Of a stretch of 64,000 nucleotides of DNA, positions 32,600 to 44,600 are shown one piece after another. This stretch comes from Microstegium vimineum (Eukaryota; Streptophyta; Magnoliopsida; Poales; Poaceae), in contig CM039139.1 of assembly GCA_022036555.1 (NCBI GenBank), forward strand, positions 5,306,541 to 5,370,540, read 5' to 3'. Position 1 is the first letter of the stretch. Each line of letters opens with the position of its first letter. Under the pieces are notes generated by a model, which did no database searches, had not been told where the DNA came from, and was given only the letters and a program-made list of their open reading frames with translations. Position numbers and translations under genes: made by a program.

Positions 32600-34165
32600 T
32601 TCTTACCCATTTTCTATTTAGAGCCTAGTTGTTTTACTCTGGTTTTGGATGATGAAATGCACTGGGCTCCGAGCAGTGAAATTCGCTGTGTTTTGACGGA
32701 GATGCACTTGCCTAGAAAGCATTGTCTGACATGCGCAGTAGTATAGTTGTCGTCGTCATACAAATCGTTGCTTTGGTGTGTAAATCATTGATGAAGAAGG
32801 CTGCATTGTACCAAGATAGGGGCTAAATTTCTTTACCCTCGTCTTGAATTTGCCGACTCGGCTGTAGCCAAATTAACGAGGAAGAAAAACTGGTCGGCTT
32901 GCCCTCTATTCAATGGGTTATCCGCTTACCGATCTTCCCATATTAGGATCCTATTTCTAGCCTTGTTTTCTTTCTTCAGAACGAGGTGGTAGTGGAGGGG
33001 GATGGCGTATGCTGTAGCCATTCTTGTAGAACACCTCGAATAGTAAGTTCCTTCTCTTTGATTTTTAGTGATCCTTTCTCTTGGGCGTTCTAAATCACGC
33101 GAGGAAGACGGCCGGTGGTTATTAATCCGGGCAGCCTGATGCCATCGTCGCAGGCTGCGTCATTGATGTACAATTTCAAAGCTGTGTACTATGCATCAGT
33201 ATAACCGAGATCTTTCTGTGTTCTCTCCACTCGGAAAAGCAAATTTGAACCTTGTTTGTGTTCGTATTGCAATTAGATATCACGATTACCCTAAGAAATT
33301 CTAAATCTCGACATAGTTGAACGGTTTAAGTTTAGCTGTGAACAAAACAATGAGTCAAGAAAAAAATGCCAATAATTGTTGCACGAAAACCTGGCCCCCA
33401 AGATAAACATGGCAATAATTGTTGGAAGAAAACCTGGCGCTGAATCTGATTTCTGAAATACTATATCGGCATGGTATATGTGTCTATGGTTCGCTTCAGG
33501 TCGTGTATTGCAAAATGACACAGAGGAACGTAAATGCGAGTTGCTCTTTTTCCCCCTAAAATGTACCCGTTTTAGTTATTTTTTAAAAAAACACTACTTA
33601 TTTATTTATTAAATTTGCTAAATGTTTGATGTTTTTTAACCATGAGATAGCTTGTGGCGTGACAAACCCAAAATGGTTTCGGTTGAGAATTTGAGATGAT
33701 GGCCTGGAGGGACATCTGGGTCGAGATGATTCCCTTGTGATGGAGGTACTAAGAGTCAAAACTCAACACGTCAATTTGCATGAGCAGTGTAGCCATCGAT
33801 GGTTGGACTCCATTTTCATCCCTGCAGCAAAAGTTTTTGTCCATCTTTGATCTCCTGCCAACAACCAACATCAGAACTTTGGCCATCGCTCCATGTATAG
33901 GCGAACTTTGGCCATCGCTCCATTATGTTACCGCATGCTAAGATTTACATCAACATCTGCAGCCCACCTTAACGCCGTTGGTTTCCTCCGGCTTCTGGTG
34001 ATTCAGGTTTGGCGACGTCGACTGGTATCGGCGGTCTTCGTCGGCAGCGAATGCAGCCGGTTTACTTACTCGTAGAATATAGGTTGGACAACTGTCCTTC
34101 GTACCCTTATTCGGTGTACTTGTATTTGGACATGTTTTTCTATTAATTAGTACATATATACTTTA
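32600..34165. other. DNA downstream of the snoRNA, no protein gene seen
   Basis: Moderate GC content, possibly the rest of the snoRNA host transcript. One further weak C/D-like pattern lies at about 32646-32730 (atgatga ... ctga) but lacks a terminal stem. Confidence 0.4.
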
Positions 34166-35300
34166 TAAAAAAAAATCAACAAACCCGGTAGTCCCAAGCA
34201 AGTTAGGGTAGTAGGGTAGGCTAGAGTTGAAACCCAACAAGATACCCAAGTCATGGTTCCGACACTTTAATAGCTGCTTTCCAGGCAGTCCTATCCAAAC
34301 ATAGATCTCCAGATATATCCCAAGCTTTTAAATCCCTATTCACCACCTTCGTCCATGTCAACTTCGGCCTTCCTATGCCTCTCCTTATATTATTAGCTTG
34401 GCTTGGGACTCCACAACGCACTGGTGCATCTGGCGGTCTCCTCTGGACATGGCCAAACCATCTCAACCGATGTTGGACAAACTTTTCTTCAATTGGTGCC
34501 ACCCCTAGGCGATCACGTATATCATCATTCCGAACTCGGTCCATTCTTGTGTGACCACAGATCCAACACAACATGCGCATTTCTGCAACACTCATTTGTT
34601 GAACATGTCGAGCCTTTGTAGGCCAACATTCGGCTCCATACAACATTGCAGGTCTAATTGCCGTCCTATAGAATTTGTCTTTTAACTTTTGGCGTACCCT
34701 CTTGTCACATAGAATGCCAGAAGCTTAACGCCACTTGATCCACCCTTTTTTTGATTCTATGGCTAACGTCTGCATCAATATCTCCATCCCTTTGTAGCAT
34801 CAATCCCAGATATCGGAAGGTGTCCTTTTTAGGCACGACTTGACCTTCCAAACTCACATCTCCCTCATCCTGAGCCGTTGTGCCAAAGTCGCATTTCATA
34901 TATTCGGTTTTAGTCCGACTTAGTCTAAAACCTTTAGACTCAAGGGTCTGCTGCCACAGCTCAAGTTTCCTATTTACTCCCGCCAAGCTTTCATCAACTA
35001 ACACTACATCATCGACGAAAAGCATGCACCAAGGGATGTCCCCTTGAATGTCCCTTGTAATCTCGTCCATTACCAAGGCAAAGAGATACGGGCTCAAGGC
35101 TGACCCTTGATGAAGCCCAATTCTAATTGGGAAGTAATCAATATTACCATCATTGGTTCGAACGCTAGTCACAACATTGTTGTACATGTCCTTGATGAGG
35201 GTCACGTACTTTGTTGGGACTTTATGTCTACCCAAAGCCCATCACATAACATTTCTTGGTATCTTGTCATAAGCCTTCTCCAAGTCAATGAATAATCATG
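34166..35300 (-). mobile_element. RTE-clade LINE, 5'-truncated and disabled
   Basis: On the minus strand, FIDLEKAYDKIPRNVM, then a TGA stop where a Trp codon is expected, then GRHKVPTKYV, GLHQGSALSPYLFALVMDEIT, PWCMLFVDDVVLVDES (the RT catalytic F-V-D-D) and FRYLGLMLQRDGDID. After a frameshift near 34700 it continues LYGAECWP, MLCWICGHTRMDRVRN, RWFGHVQRRP and GRPKLTWTKVV to a stop at 34251. This is an RTE-type LINE. The 3' end shows a T/A-rich tail next to 34166-34176. No endonuclease domain is present. Confidence 0.85.
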
Positions 35301-35407
35301 TATATGCTCCAATGCTAGATTTTAATTTTAGAAAATAAAGCATCGTTGTGCAGTGTTGACATCAATGCTTGGACGCTCTCTCATTCCCGAGTATCATTTT
35401 GTAAAGT

Positions 35408-35640
35408 CCCGTTTGGTAGGGTCTCCATCAGGTCCTGTTTGGTAGGGTCTCTATCGACTCCAGCTTTTCTGACGCATTCACTGGTGTTACACTGTTTATA
35501 GAAACTGTCTCTCTCTGCTCTCCTCTCATAGAGACCATGTGAGAGAGGGGAGGGTAGAGCCAAAAATAACTTTTGTGAATAGTGTTTGAATAGAAGCTGG
35601 AGCCGGTAGGAGCCATGTCAAACTAAGCCGGCGAGCAGCA
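35408..35640. mobile_element. Tourist/PIF-like MITE with duplicated left end
   Basis: The left end ggtcctgtttggtagggtct...ctccagctt and the right end aagctggagccggtaggagc...caaac form inverted ends. The phrase 'ccgtttggtagggtctccatcaggtcctgtttggtagggtctctatc' shows the left end duplicated in tandem. Confidence 0.55.
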
Positions 35641-36640
35641 ACAACTTGTGTCTGGATAGCAATTTGGTGCAACAGTGAACATATGCTAGTGATGATAGAT
35701 GAATTAGATTTAATAGATTTGTCTCGTGAATTAGTCACTGTTAGTTAGTTTTTTTTATGATTACTTATATTTAGCTTTTATTTAGCTTTTGTATGCTTAC
35801 CGAAGCATCTGATATAACAATTCTAAAGTTACTTTAAACCATGAATCCAAATACTCCTCCAGACCCCTTTTGAAAACTCAAATCCTTTAAAATTTCTTTC
35901 TTTTTCTATACTGAAAAATTCATGAGGCTACTATTAGCAGTAAAGAGTAGATAGATTTGCATATGGCCGGGCCACCGGCAGTTCGGATTGTCTGACTTAC
36001 TGAAGGTAAGTCACGGCTAACTTACCTCCTGTCCGATGCCACTCATTCAATATCTAACGGTTGATAGAAGAGTATCTTTCCCACCTCTCAATTCATAGCC
36101 CAAGTGCACTTCGTGGCCAAATAAAACTCAGGCTCAGATTAGAATAGGCTCCTGTGGCCGCTAGAAAAGCACGCGAGATACGGCAGCGCGCAGGGGAAAT
36201 TGGATCGACGAATTAAAGTTAGGGCTGTTTAATACTAATTATAAAGATTACATATAAATTAATTATAAAATCAATTACAGAAGTTATGACTAATTGTCAT
36301 ATGAATCTATTAAGCCTATTTAGTCGGCATATAGAGCACTTCGTTAAGGCCCGCCACATGGATGCGACCTAGTCGAGTAATCTTCGGCACCTCTAGCTGT
36401 GTTCGTCAGCACTAATTTGATCGAACGAAAATTATTTTTCTCTCACAATGAATCAATATACCCTATTTGTCTGATCATTTTGATGGCTCATAAGCTGACT
36501 GATGCTATTTTTAGTTGTTTTATTGTGAAAGAAAAATATTATTTTGATGGCTGATAAACTAAACGAACAGGATGAATTATTCAACATAAACCAAATTTTA
36601 GTACAACGAACATGGCCTAACAATCAAGTTGTTGCTTTGG
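35641..36640. other. Intergenic DNA with a MITE-like segment near 36400-36620
   Basis: No gene. The stretch from gctgtgttcgtcagcac to agtacaacgaacatggcc has short inverted 'gttcgt...acgaac' ends like small hAT-type grass MITEs. Confidence 0.4.
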
Positions 36641-37165
36641 TTGGCCATTAGGCGACGCCTATGGACAGCTGAGAGACTTCATCAGCATGGGCCGGAGGCA
36701 CAAGAACTCTGCTTCCTCAATGACCATCAACGAGAGTCCATTGACCACATTACCGTAGAATGCACTTATGCCAAGTAAGTGTGGTGGTCCATCCGATTAG
36801 CGCTCAGGTAGACACAACAGCTTGTGTCCTGCAACTCCATACTGGAATGGTGGGGGTGTTTGAAAAAGGATTGCGGAGGGGGAGTTCCTACAGCGGAGGT
36901 GACTCTATCTTCGCTTTGGTTGCGTGAGACCTTTGGAAATAAAGGAACCCAAGGTGCTACCACGGGGCTAACATCCAGGGGCTCGAGCTGCTGACCGTCA
37001 TCAAGCATGAAGCCGAGATGTGGGTGATAGCCGGCGCGAAGAGTCTAGGTTGTCCCCTACAACGAGTATTACCTTAGCGCATTGTCTCACAGGGGAGGCC
37101 ATAAGCTTGTTGTAAATCACTAAACCCTCTCCTACCATGTAATCAATACATTTTTCTCACTTGAT
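36640..37165 (+). mobile_element. LINE fragment (zf-RVT region), decayed
   Basis: The frame gives WLAIRRRLWTAERLHQHGPEAQELCFLND, then ESIDHITVECTYAK, a stop, and VWWSIR. This is the pattern of the zinc-binding RT C-terminus (WTAxRL...H...C). Several stops are present. It ends near catgtaatcaatacattttt. Confidence 0.65.
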
Positions 37166-37973
37166 AAAAAACGCGCAAGTCTTTTGCGTGATCAAGAAAA
37201 AAATCTAATGAATCCACTAAGTCTAATCAATCCACTGTCAGTATATGTTTACTGTAGCACCACATTGCCAAATCATGGATTAATTAGACTTAACAGATTT
37301 GTGTCACAAACTAATTTCAATCTATGCAATTAACTTTATAATGCGTGCAATGCGTGCAGTTAAATTTAACCTGTTTAATAAAAAATATGTGCAATATTTA
37401 TACCTCCAAATAAATTTACTAAAAAACTAGATTCAAATATCCCAATACTAATTATGTACTATAAATATTAATATTTTTAAATTTTAATATACATTTATTA
37501 ATATATATTTAGTAAAGTTGTTTATCGGGAAATGAAACAACATGTATTTAGCAATAGAGCGGGTAACTCTGAGCTGGGCTGTATTATTTGGGCTAGAATT
37601 ACAGCTGGGCTTTGCTGTATGGGGTGAAAAAAAATCAATTCCTACATCAGCCGTTGGATGAGGAATGGAGGGCATCGGACATGGGGTAAGTCAGCTGTGA
37701 CTTAGCTTTAGCAAGTCAGACAATCTGAGCGGGCGGGGACGTACTTTTAGTCGCACATCTAGCCTGCGACGCGAGCCGCATTTGACTGAATCTTTACAGG
37801 GGCTTTGGACCCAACTAAACTCAACTGGCTCCTTTTCCAAAAAGCTGTTGCATTTTCCATTGACGATCTCTAAGCCCATGAATGAAAAGAAAAACACGCG
37901 CCGTCAAGGAAATCAACACGATGAACTGCGTGCAAACGTATACCATGACGAGAGTACCTATGCTTGTAATATA

Positions 37974-38229
37974 CTTCCTCCATTCTAAAATAAAAGTCAT
38001 TTTTATTTCCCGAAAAATCAAAATTTTTAAATTTTAATTAATTATATATAAAAGAATACTAAAACTTATAATATATAATTAGTTTCATTAGATAAATTGT
38101 TAAGTATACTTTTATACTAAATTTATTTGAGATATAAACATTACATGATTTTTTTATAAATCTAATTAAAGTTGAGAAAGTTTAATTTATATGCATCGCA
38201 TAGCGTCATTTATTTTTGGATGAAGCGAG
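37974..38229. mobile_element. Stowaway MITE (256 bp)
   Basis: Ends cttcctccattctaaaataa and, reversed, ctcgcttcatccaaaaataa, with TA at 37972-37973 and 38230-38231. AT-rich interior. Confidence 0.8.
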
Positions 38230-38231
38230 TA

Positions 38232-38323
38232 CTCTCTCCGTCCCATTAAAACTGTTACTAAAAAACCGTGTTTTGCTCACAGATACGTTTTTTCAAACGT
38301 CACTCTTTATGAAACGGAGGGAG
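38232..38323. mobile_element. Very short Stowaway-like MITE (92 bp) abutting the previous one
   Basis: Ends ctctctccgtcccattaaaa and, reversed, ctccctccgtttcataaaga. TA lies at 38230-38231 (shared with the neighbour) and 38324-38325. Confidence 0.7.
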
Positions 38324-38329
38324 TACTCT

Positions 38330-39248
38330 TCCCCAGTCCCCCAAAGAAGTGCAGCCCATGATCGTATCGTCGTCTACAAAATGACAGCCCCCCGCTTGAC
38401 GTGCGACCCATTCCGTCTCGCCTCACGCGTGCCAGCCAGCCGTCGCGAGCAGTGGAAACTCCGTCCGGATGCTTGGAAGTCCCGGATTGCTTACGACGTG
38501 CCGGGGCGGCGTCCTGGACCGAGCGCGACGTGTGCTCTTCTACGTTTTCTTGCTACTAGGCTCAGCAGTTGCCATCTGCCGGTGCTCTTCTAGACCGCTT
38601 CAACATGCTTCAAGCTCCAACAGGGTTTTACTAGTATTTTCCATGACGTCTTTCGCTAAGCTCGTAGCTGCATGTCTGACATGCCTGTGTCCTGTGATGG
38701 GGATTTGACGAATAACATACGGCTGTCCGATAAGAGCTGCGCTGTAAACCACTCCAAGCATATGTTATTCCTTTCTTTCAATATTTAGCCCCATTCCATT
38801 TGTGCGCCAAGTAACAATCCGCTAGAAAAAAGAACACTTTTACATCACGAAGCAAAGCATACCGGTGCACTTTTTGAATCCCAAGCAAGCAGAAATTTAT
38901 ACCAGATCAGATAGACGATATTTTCCCAACATTTCCAGTCCAGCTTACTGGCACGACATCAGTGAAAAAACACGGCACCTAACTCCGTAGACCAACCGCA
39001 CCGCGTGCATTACCATCAGCCTCAGCCAATCTGCGTACGTACTCGGCAACACGCTCCACAACACAAGAATATTGGCGTGCACACCACACCAGAGAGCCGC
39101 AGATTCGGTGCTGCCGCCGCGTCAGGTCAACTCCGGCCCTGTAGCCGTGCGTTTCCGTCCTTCAAAATCCCCGTCCCCCTCGGCACATGTTTCTTCGTCC
39201 CCGCGCGTACCACCGACTCACCGAGCGCGTCGTGTCGTGTCCCTCGCC
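38330..39248. promoter_or_regulatory. Upstream region of the DUF247 gene
   Basis: No clear TATA box close to the ATG at 39249. The last 250 bases are GC-rich and are probably 5' leader. The long frame that starts at 39005 is not the gene start; it only becomes the real frame after 39407. Confidence 0.35.
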
Positions 39249-40612
39249 ATGGAACGCGAGAGAAACGGCGGCGGCGCGGCGGCCGCGGCCGAGGAGAACG
39301 GCTTCTTCTACCACGACGACGCGCAGGTAGAGGCCATGCAGCGGCGCGTGGACGCGGCGGCGCCCTTGGCCGACGACGACGACCCCTACACCATCTTCCG
39401 CCTCCCTCGGCCGTGCGCGAGCGGCACCGCGACCTGTACGAGCCCAAGGTCGTGTCCGTGGGCCCGTACTACCACGGCCGCGCCGGCCTGGGCGCAGCGC
39501 AGCAGCACAAGTGGCGCCTCCTCCGCGACTTCCTCTCGCGGTCGCGGTCGCGGCGGGGGAAGAAGCAGGCCGCCGCCGGTGGTGGTGGCCTCGGCGCGTA
39601 CGTGCGCGCCGCGCGCGAGGTAGAGGCGGACGCGCGCCGGTGCTACGCCGAAGGGTTCGGCGGCCTGGGCGCGGACGAGTTCGCGGAGATGCTGGTGCTC
39701 GACGGCTGCTTCCTTCTCGAGTTCTTCCTCAAGAAGAGCGAGGGGCAGCTCGCCGCGCCCGGGGGCGCCAAGTGGGCGTGGCACCACATGTACCACGACG
39801 TCCTCCTGCTGGAGAACCAGATACCCTTCTTCGTCCTCGAGAAGCTGCACGGCGTCGCGTTCGCCGGCGGCGACGACGGCGACGGCGACGACCGCGACGC
39901 GCTCCTGGACGTTTTCTGCAAGGCGTTCGCCGGCGACCTGCCGTCGAGCCGCGTCATCCGGCCGCGCAGCGACAAGACCATCCACCACCTGCTACACCTG
40001 CACTACGAGTGCAACGTCCGCAACCCAGCCGCCGATAGCGACATCAGTGCCCGCCGCAGCAGCAGCAGCATCGGCGGCGATGCCGACGTTAACGCCGCGT
40101 CGTCGCTGGCCATCTGGAAGCAGCAGCCGGCGGTGGCAATCCCGTCGCCGCGATCCGGCAGCAAGCAGGGCCGTCTGACGTCGATGATCCCGCCGGCGGG
40201 CAAGATGGAGGAGGCCGGCGTGACGTTCAAGCGCAAGGCGACCCCGCGGGACGTGTTCGACGTCAGCTTCCGGTACGGCGTGCTGCACGTGCCGGCGTTC
40301 GTGCTCGACGAGGGCGCCAAGGTGGTGCTCGCGAATCTGGTGGCGTTCGAGCAGGGAGGTGGCCGCGCGGCGCGGCAGCTGGACGGGGGCAACCTGGTGA
40401 CGGGCTTCGTGGCGCTTGTGGGGTCGCTCGTCAACTCGCGGAGGGACTTGGAGGTGCTCCGCCGGTGCGGGATCGTGCACTGCATGCTGCCCGACGACGA
40501 CGCCGTAGCCTACTTCAACCACGTGGTGCAGTATACGACCATGGACTACGACCGCCACCTGCTCGCCTGCCTATTCAGGGACGTTAGGGAGCACTGCCAT
40601 TGGAACAGATGA
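39249..40612 (+). pseudogene. DUF247 (UPF0481) family protein with a 1-nt frameshift and truncated C-terminus
   Basis: From ATG 39249 the frame reads a short acidic N-terminus, then DDPYTIFRLP. The family continuation AVRERHRDLYEPKVVSVGPYYHG lies in another frame from 39407, so one base is missing at about 39405-39406. Downstream DUF247 landmarks are intact: MLVLDGCFLLEFF, HHMYHDVLLLENQIPFFVLEKL, TIHHLLHLHY, ATPRDVFDVSFRYGVLHVP, NLVAFEQGG and LACLFRDVREHCHWNR. The TGA at 40610 then cuts off the usual C-terminal Trp-rich segment and transmembrane helix. Intronless, about 454 residues if repaired. DUF247 proteins are plant-specific; some grass members are linked to self-incompatibility. Frameshift versus sequencing error cannot be separated here. 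Confidence 0.85.
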
Positions 40613-41603
40613 TCGATCGCTCTGCACGTACTACCGTGGTTCCATTTGGCATTTGTGTAATTATTATTATTCAATTATTTATTTGGAGTTATATGTTGAT
40701 TTTGTATCCATCAAACTAAAGACTGTGTACTGTCGCTACTTCTTGCGATGGTAATTTAAATGGGGAAAGCTTAAAGAATAATCGAGTGATTCGGAGGGAA
40801 CAAACCCTTCGTTTTTGTTTGAACCAGAGACATGGTGCCGGCTTCATTTCTACCGGCGCCGACCGGAGGTGGCAGGCATGGGTTGAGGCAGTGAGACAAC
40901 TACTCTCAATTTGTTTCAGCTTATTCCCGAACACTATTCAATCGATTTATTCTCTCAAATGACACTATTTAATTAGTCGGCTTTTCCATCAGCCAGACAA
41001 GCTCCACGAGGTGGTCGATTAAGCAGACTATGGGCAAGTGCGCTAAAGAGATGAAATGACTATTATGAATCATGCGGTACAGCTACGTAAAGGAAGACTG
41101 GTTTAGACCAAAATACCACCATAAAACACACGTCTGTAAAACTATACATGTTGAATTGGAAAATTACAGGTGTATAGTCTGTCACAACCGGAAAAATATA
41201 ACGACCTCCTGTCGTTAAATGTCAGAGCAACGACACGTGTTCCCTTCATCGTACCCGTCCTCCTCCATGCCTCTTTAACGCGGCCACCAACCCTACCACC
41301 TCTCTTCTCTCAGCACAGAATGCTTCCACGTTGCATTCAGGTCGCCACTATGCCCGCCCTTCATCACCGGCGGGCAAGAAGACATCCCCATACATCTGCT
41401 TGCTGGTGCTCAACAAGCTGGGTTTTTTTTTTATTAACAAACGGGTTTCTGTCAGTAGTGTTATGAGTCAGTTATATATATCAGCCGTCTGACTGCTTGT
41501 GTATCGAAAAACAACACTCAAAACTGTGCCGAAGCCCTTCTGTATCCGACACGGTTTAGGATCATCCCTCATGAAGATTGATGACAGCCCAGACAAACCT
41601 AGC
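40613..41603. other. Intergenic spacer
   Basis: No gene recognised. It probably holds 3' UTRs of the two converging genes. Confidence 0.5.
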
Positions 41604-44600
41604 TTAGCGAACAGGTGAAGAGAAGAAAATAACCAGTGAATACACAAGAAATCCAGCCAGAAGGATCCCTCCATAGACAAATGCCTGGGATGACTGCTTT
41701 GGATGACTATATTCAATGCTACAGCATTTCATCTTGTCTCTCTCGTTAGCTAGAACACGTTCCACATACCTGTCCAGAGGGGGAAAAAAGGTAAAAAATT
41801 ATTCCAATCAAACAGAATGAAAACAGTGAGTTTCAAAAAGACAGCACAAAAGAGTAGCCAGGTGCAAATCTAGCATCTCTGTATAAACATACTGCTGTGT
41901 AAATATAGTGCTTTGCAGGATGTCGGTACTGTTTTGATATGCATCCACCAGCCGGTGGTCATAAAGTAAGGAAGATAAGTCCACGAGTTGCCCTTCAAGT
42001 TTCTACAAGGGCATCATAGATGAAGGAAAATCAGAACATATATATGTATCTTTCATCATGAAAGTACACTCATGCAATATATGAAATATATACTTACATC
42101 CAGGTACTCTTCTAACTTCTCAACAAGATCATGGGGGAAAGGCTCCGGCAGAGTGGTCACCTTATAGAATTTCTCTACCCATAACTCAGTGGTGGACTTG
42201 TTTGTATTACCTTTCACAGGTTCACCTAATGGCGTCTTAAGATGCTCTGATGCAAAAGATTGGACAAACTGCACCACACCAGAGATAGTAGTTATACTTT
42301 CTGTGCAATAGAGAAAATAGGTGAATAAATGTTCGCTGAATTGCATGTAAGACCTCTGATGTGTCTCTTATTTTGCGAAGAGCAGCATCGACTTGAGCAT
42401 AAATTGTAGTTCTCTACACACATTAAAACATGGGTTACATAGTGGTAGTGGATATGAAAACGCAGAAATAACCATTTAAGCCAGTGAAATATCAATAAAC
42501 TAAAAATTATGCGACGACAGTTATGGCTTATGCAGTAAGCATAATACCAAGATTTCTTGGATTTGGATAATTGGATGCATTGCATACCCAAGTTATGTTG
42601 ATCCAAAAATTAGAAACCGGCAAAACTCAGACACAAGCAATTGAGACATAGTTTGGCCTTGTTATTTTTTTTGGGGGGGTTAGTTTGCATATCTATGCAC
42701 TGTGCAAACCATAGGAAGCATGAACAGCTTTTCTACTTTAAGCCTCACAGCATTGACCTCCCTCGCTCCCTGCCTATTCTCATTGTGCATTTCATAGAAA
42801 TGAAAAATTATTGCTGATAACATTACCAGTGCTACATCCTGAAGAATTTGACTGATCTGGGAGGAGTTTGAGAATGGTCCAAACGGATGACAGCCTGCAG
42901 CCCACAGCCAGTTCACTACATGTCTTTCATGAATACGTGATGCCCTTTCATATGGTGCACTCAGACCGCCAACTGCTGACGCTAGACCAGCCAAGATGTG
43001 GCGCTGTGCGAGAGACGGAAGAGCAAACTGCCTAGTCGTTTCTGACACATAGCTGTGACAGCAAAGGGATGATATAAAGAATTAAATATAGAAGCAACTT
43101 GAGCAATTCAGTACATACAAAAATTCATGGAATATCTTTGCCTGACAGAAACCCTAAAATACCTTAGAGGAATCTGTTCATTGTTATGTTCCAGCACAAT
43201 AACAACATCTTTACTTGTCCAAACAAGACTTTCCTCTTCCATGAGAAGTTCAGCATCGACTTCGGCCAGTGATAATACAAAACTGAAGGGTTATTAAGAA
43301 AAGGGTCAAAATTTTGATCATGTCAGAATTAAATTTTGAGGCATGATAGATTGATTTTGTAACCATGTTTTGCTAGAGATGGAGAGATAGAGGGAGGAAG
43401 AGGCGCCTGCCCATGCAAGTGAAGCTTACACTGGGATCACTCTGGTCCCATAAGTTCTGTACAGACTTCCATGTTTCTTCTTTCCAGCTCCTCTCCTTTC
43501 TTTCTTATTTTTGGGCATGTAAGATTCCCACAAGGGCCTGTGCTTAATAGAATCTTTTACATCATCTTCTCCATCGGTCCAATGCTGTAGCCAATGCCGA
43601 AAAATCACAAAAAAAAATAAAAAAAAAATTCAATAACATCACTCATATAAATGAAAGTAGAAAAAAAAATTAGTATAGAGGCTGATGAAACAGATGCTAG
43701 CTTGTAGGATATATCAGACAACATATTATGCACCTGCTTTAGGAAGAATCTACTTGATAGAGAAGGATTTGCAACTTCTAATAAACCAGCAGACAGCACA
43801 TCAGCAGACCGCTCCATTTCCTGTACATGTCGAGAGCACATCATTGCAATGCTGCATTCAAAATTTAAGACCACGAAATTTAGACCGATATTTATAATTC
43901 TCCTACTCTGCACCATCTTGAAACTGTGTTTTACTTCAAGAAACTCAGTAACACATCCATATGAAGATGGCCTTTTACATTTGGTGTGAACATGTCTGTT
44001 ATTTGCACTTGATTCAATCCTTTCCCATTACAAAAGTGTATAATCAGGAGTTGAAGATTATGAATCATACAATTGTGCTTTATCCTTAAGGCATGATTAA
44101 ACAGCTATATGACAGATGGCAGGTCAGGTGAATCCAAGCTTACTTCTGTGTGTGCCAAATTCTCCTTTAGACACTAATATATGCAAAATGTGAAAATTAG
44201 ACAATGTAAAAAAAAATAAAGACTGACAGAAGTGTCCATTTCGTTTAAGCATACAGAAAACATACAAAACTTGTAGGTATGTGCACTAGCAACGATTGCA
44301 AATTTCTTCTGCAGTTCAAACATGATCACTTGGATAAAGCCAAAATCAAACACACCTCTTTCAGTATTGCTCCATCCAAGTAAGTTTTGGTACGGACATG
44401 AAATCGGCCATCACTCTTTGTTTCATGAAGAGAATGGCTACGTGTTGCTTTGGAAACTGCAACAGCTAACTTTTCGTGCTGGTGCAGCGCATGCGAACCA
44501 GAAATTATTATTACCTCCTGACCAGGGTGGACCATCTTTTTAACCTGAAAAATGTGAACTTCTAAGAAAATTTGGAGGGTGCATAATGGCATGTAATAAT

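Noticed and set aside
32646..32732. Second C/D snoRNA candidate (atgatga ... ctga)
   Set aside because: The boxes are spaced plausibly, but no terminal stem and no rRNA match was recognised.
39005..39248. Start of the 535-codon frame as the DUF247 start
   Set aside because: The N-terminal 130 residues in that frame do not resemble the family, whereas the ATG at 39249 gives the family-like N-terminus up to the frameshift.
44150..44310. Two exon-like pieces (KKFAIVASAHTYK and ENLAHTE) between exons 8 and 9 of the At5g58100-like gene
   Set aside because: They have plausible splice signals, but they break the phase or interrupt ILKE|EMERS, which is continuous in the family as I remember it.
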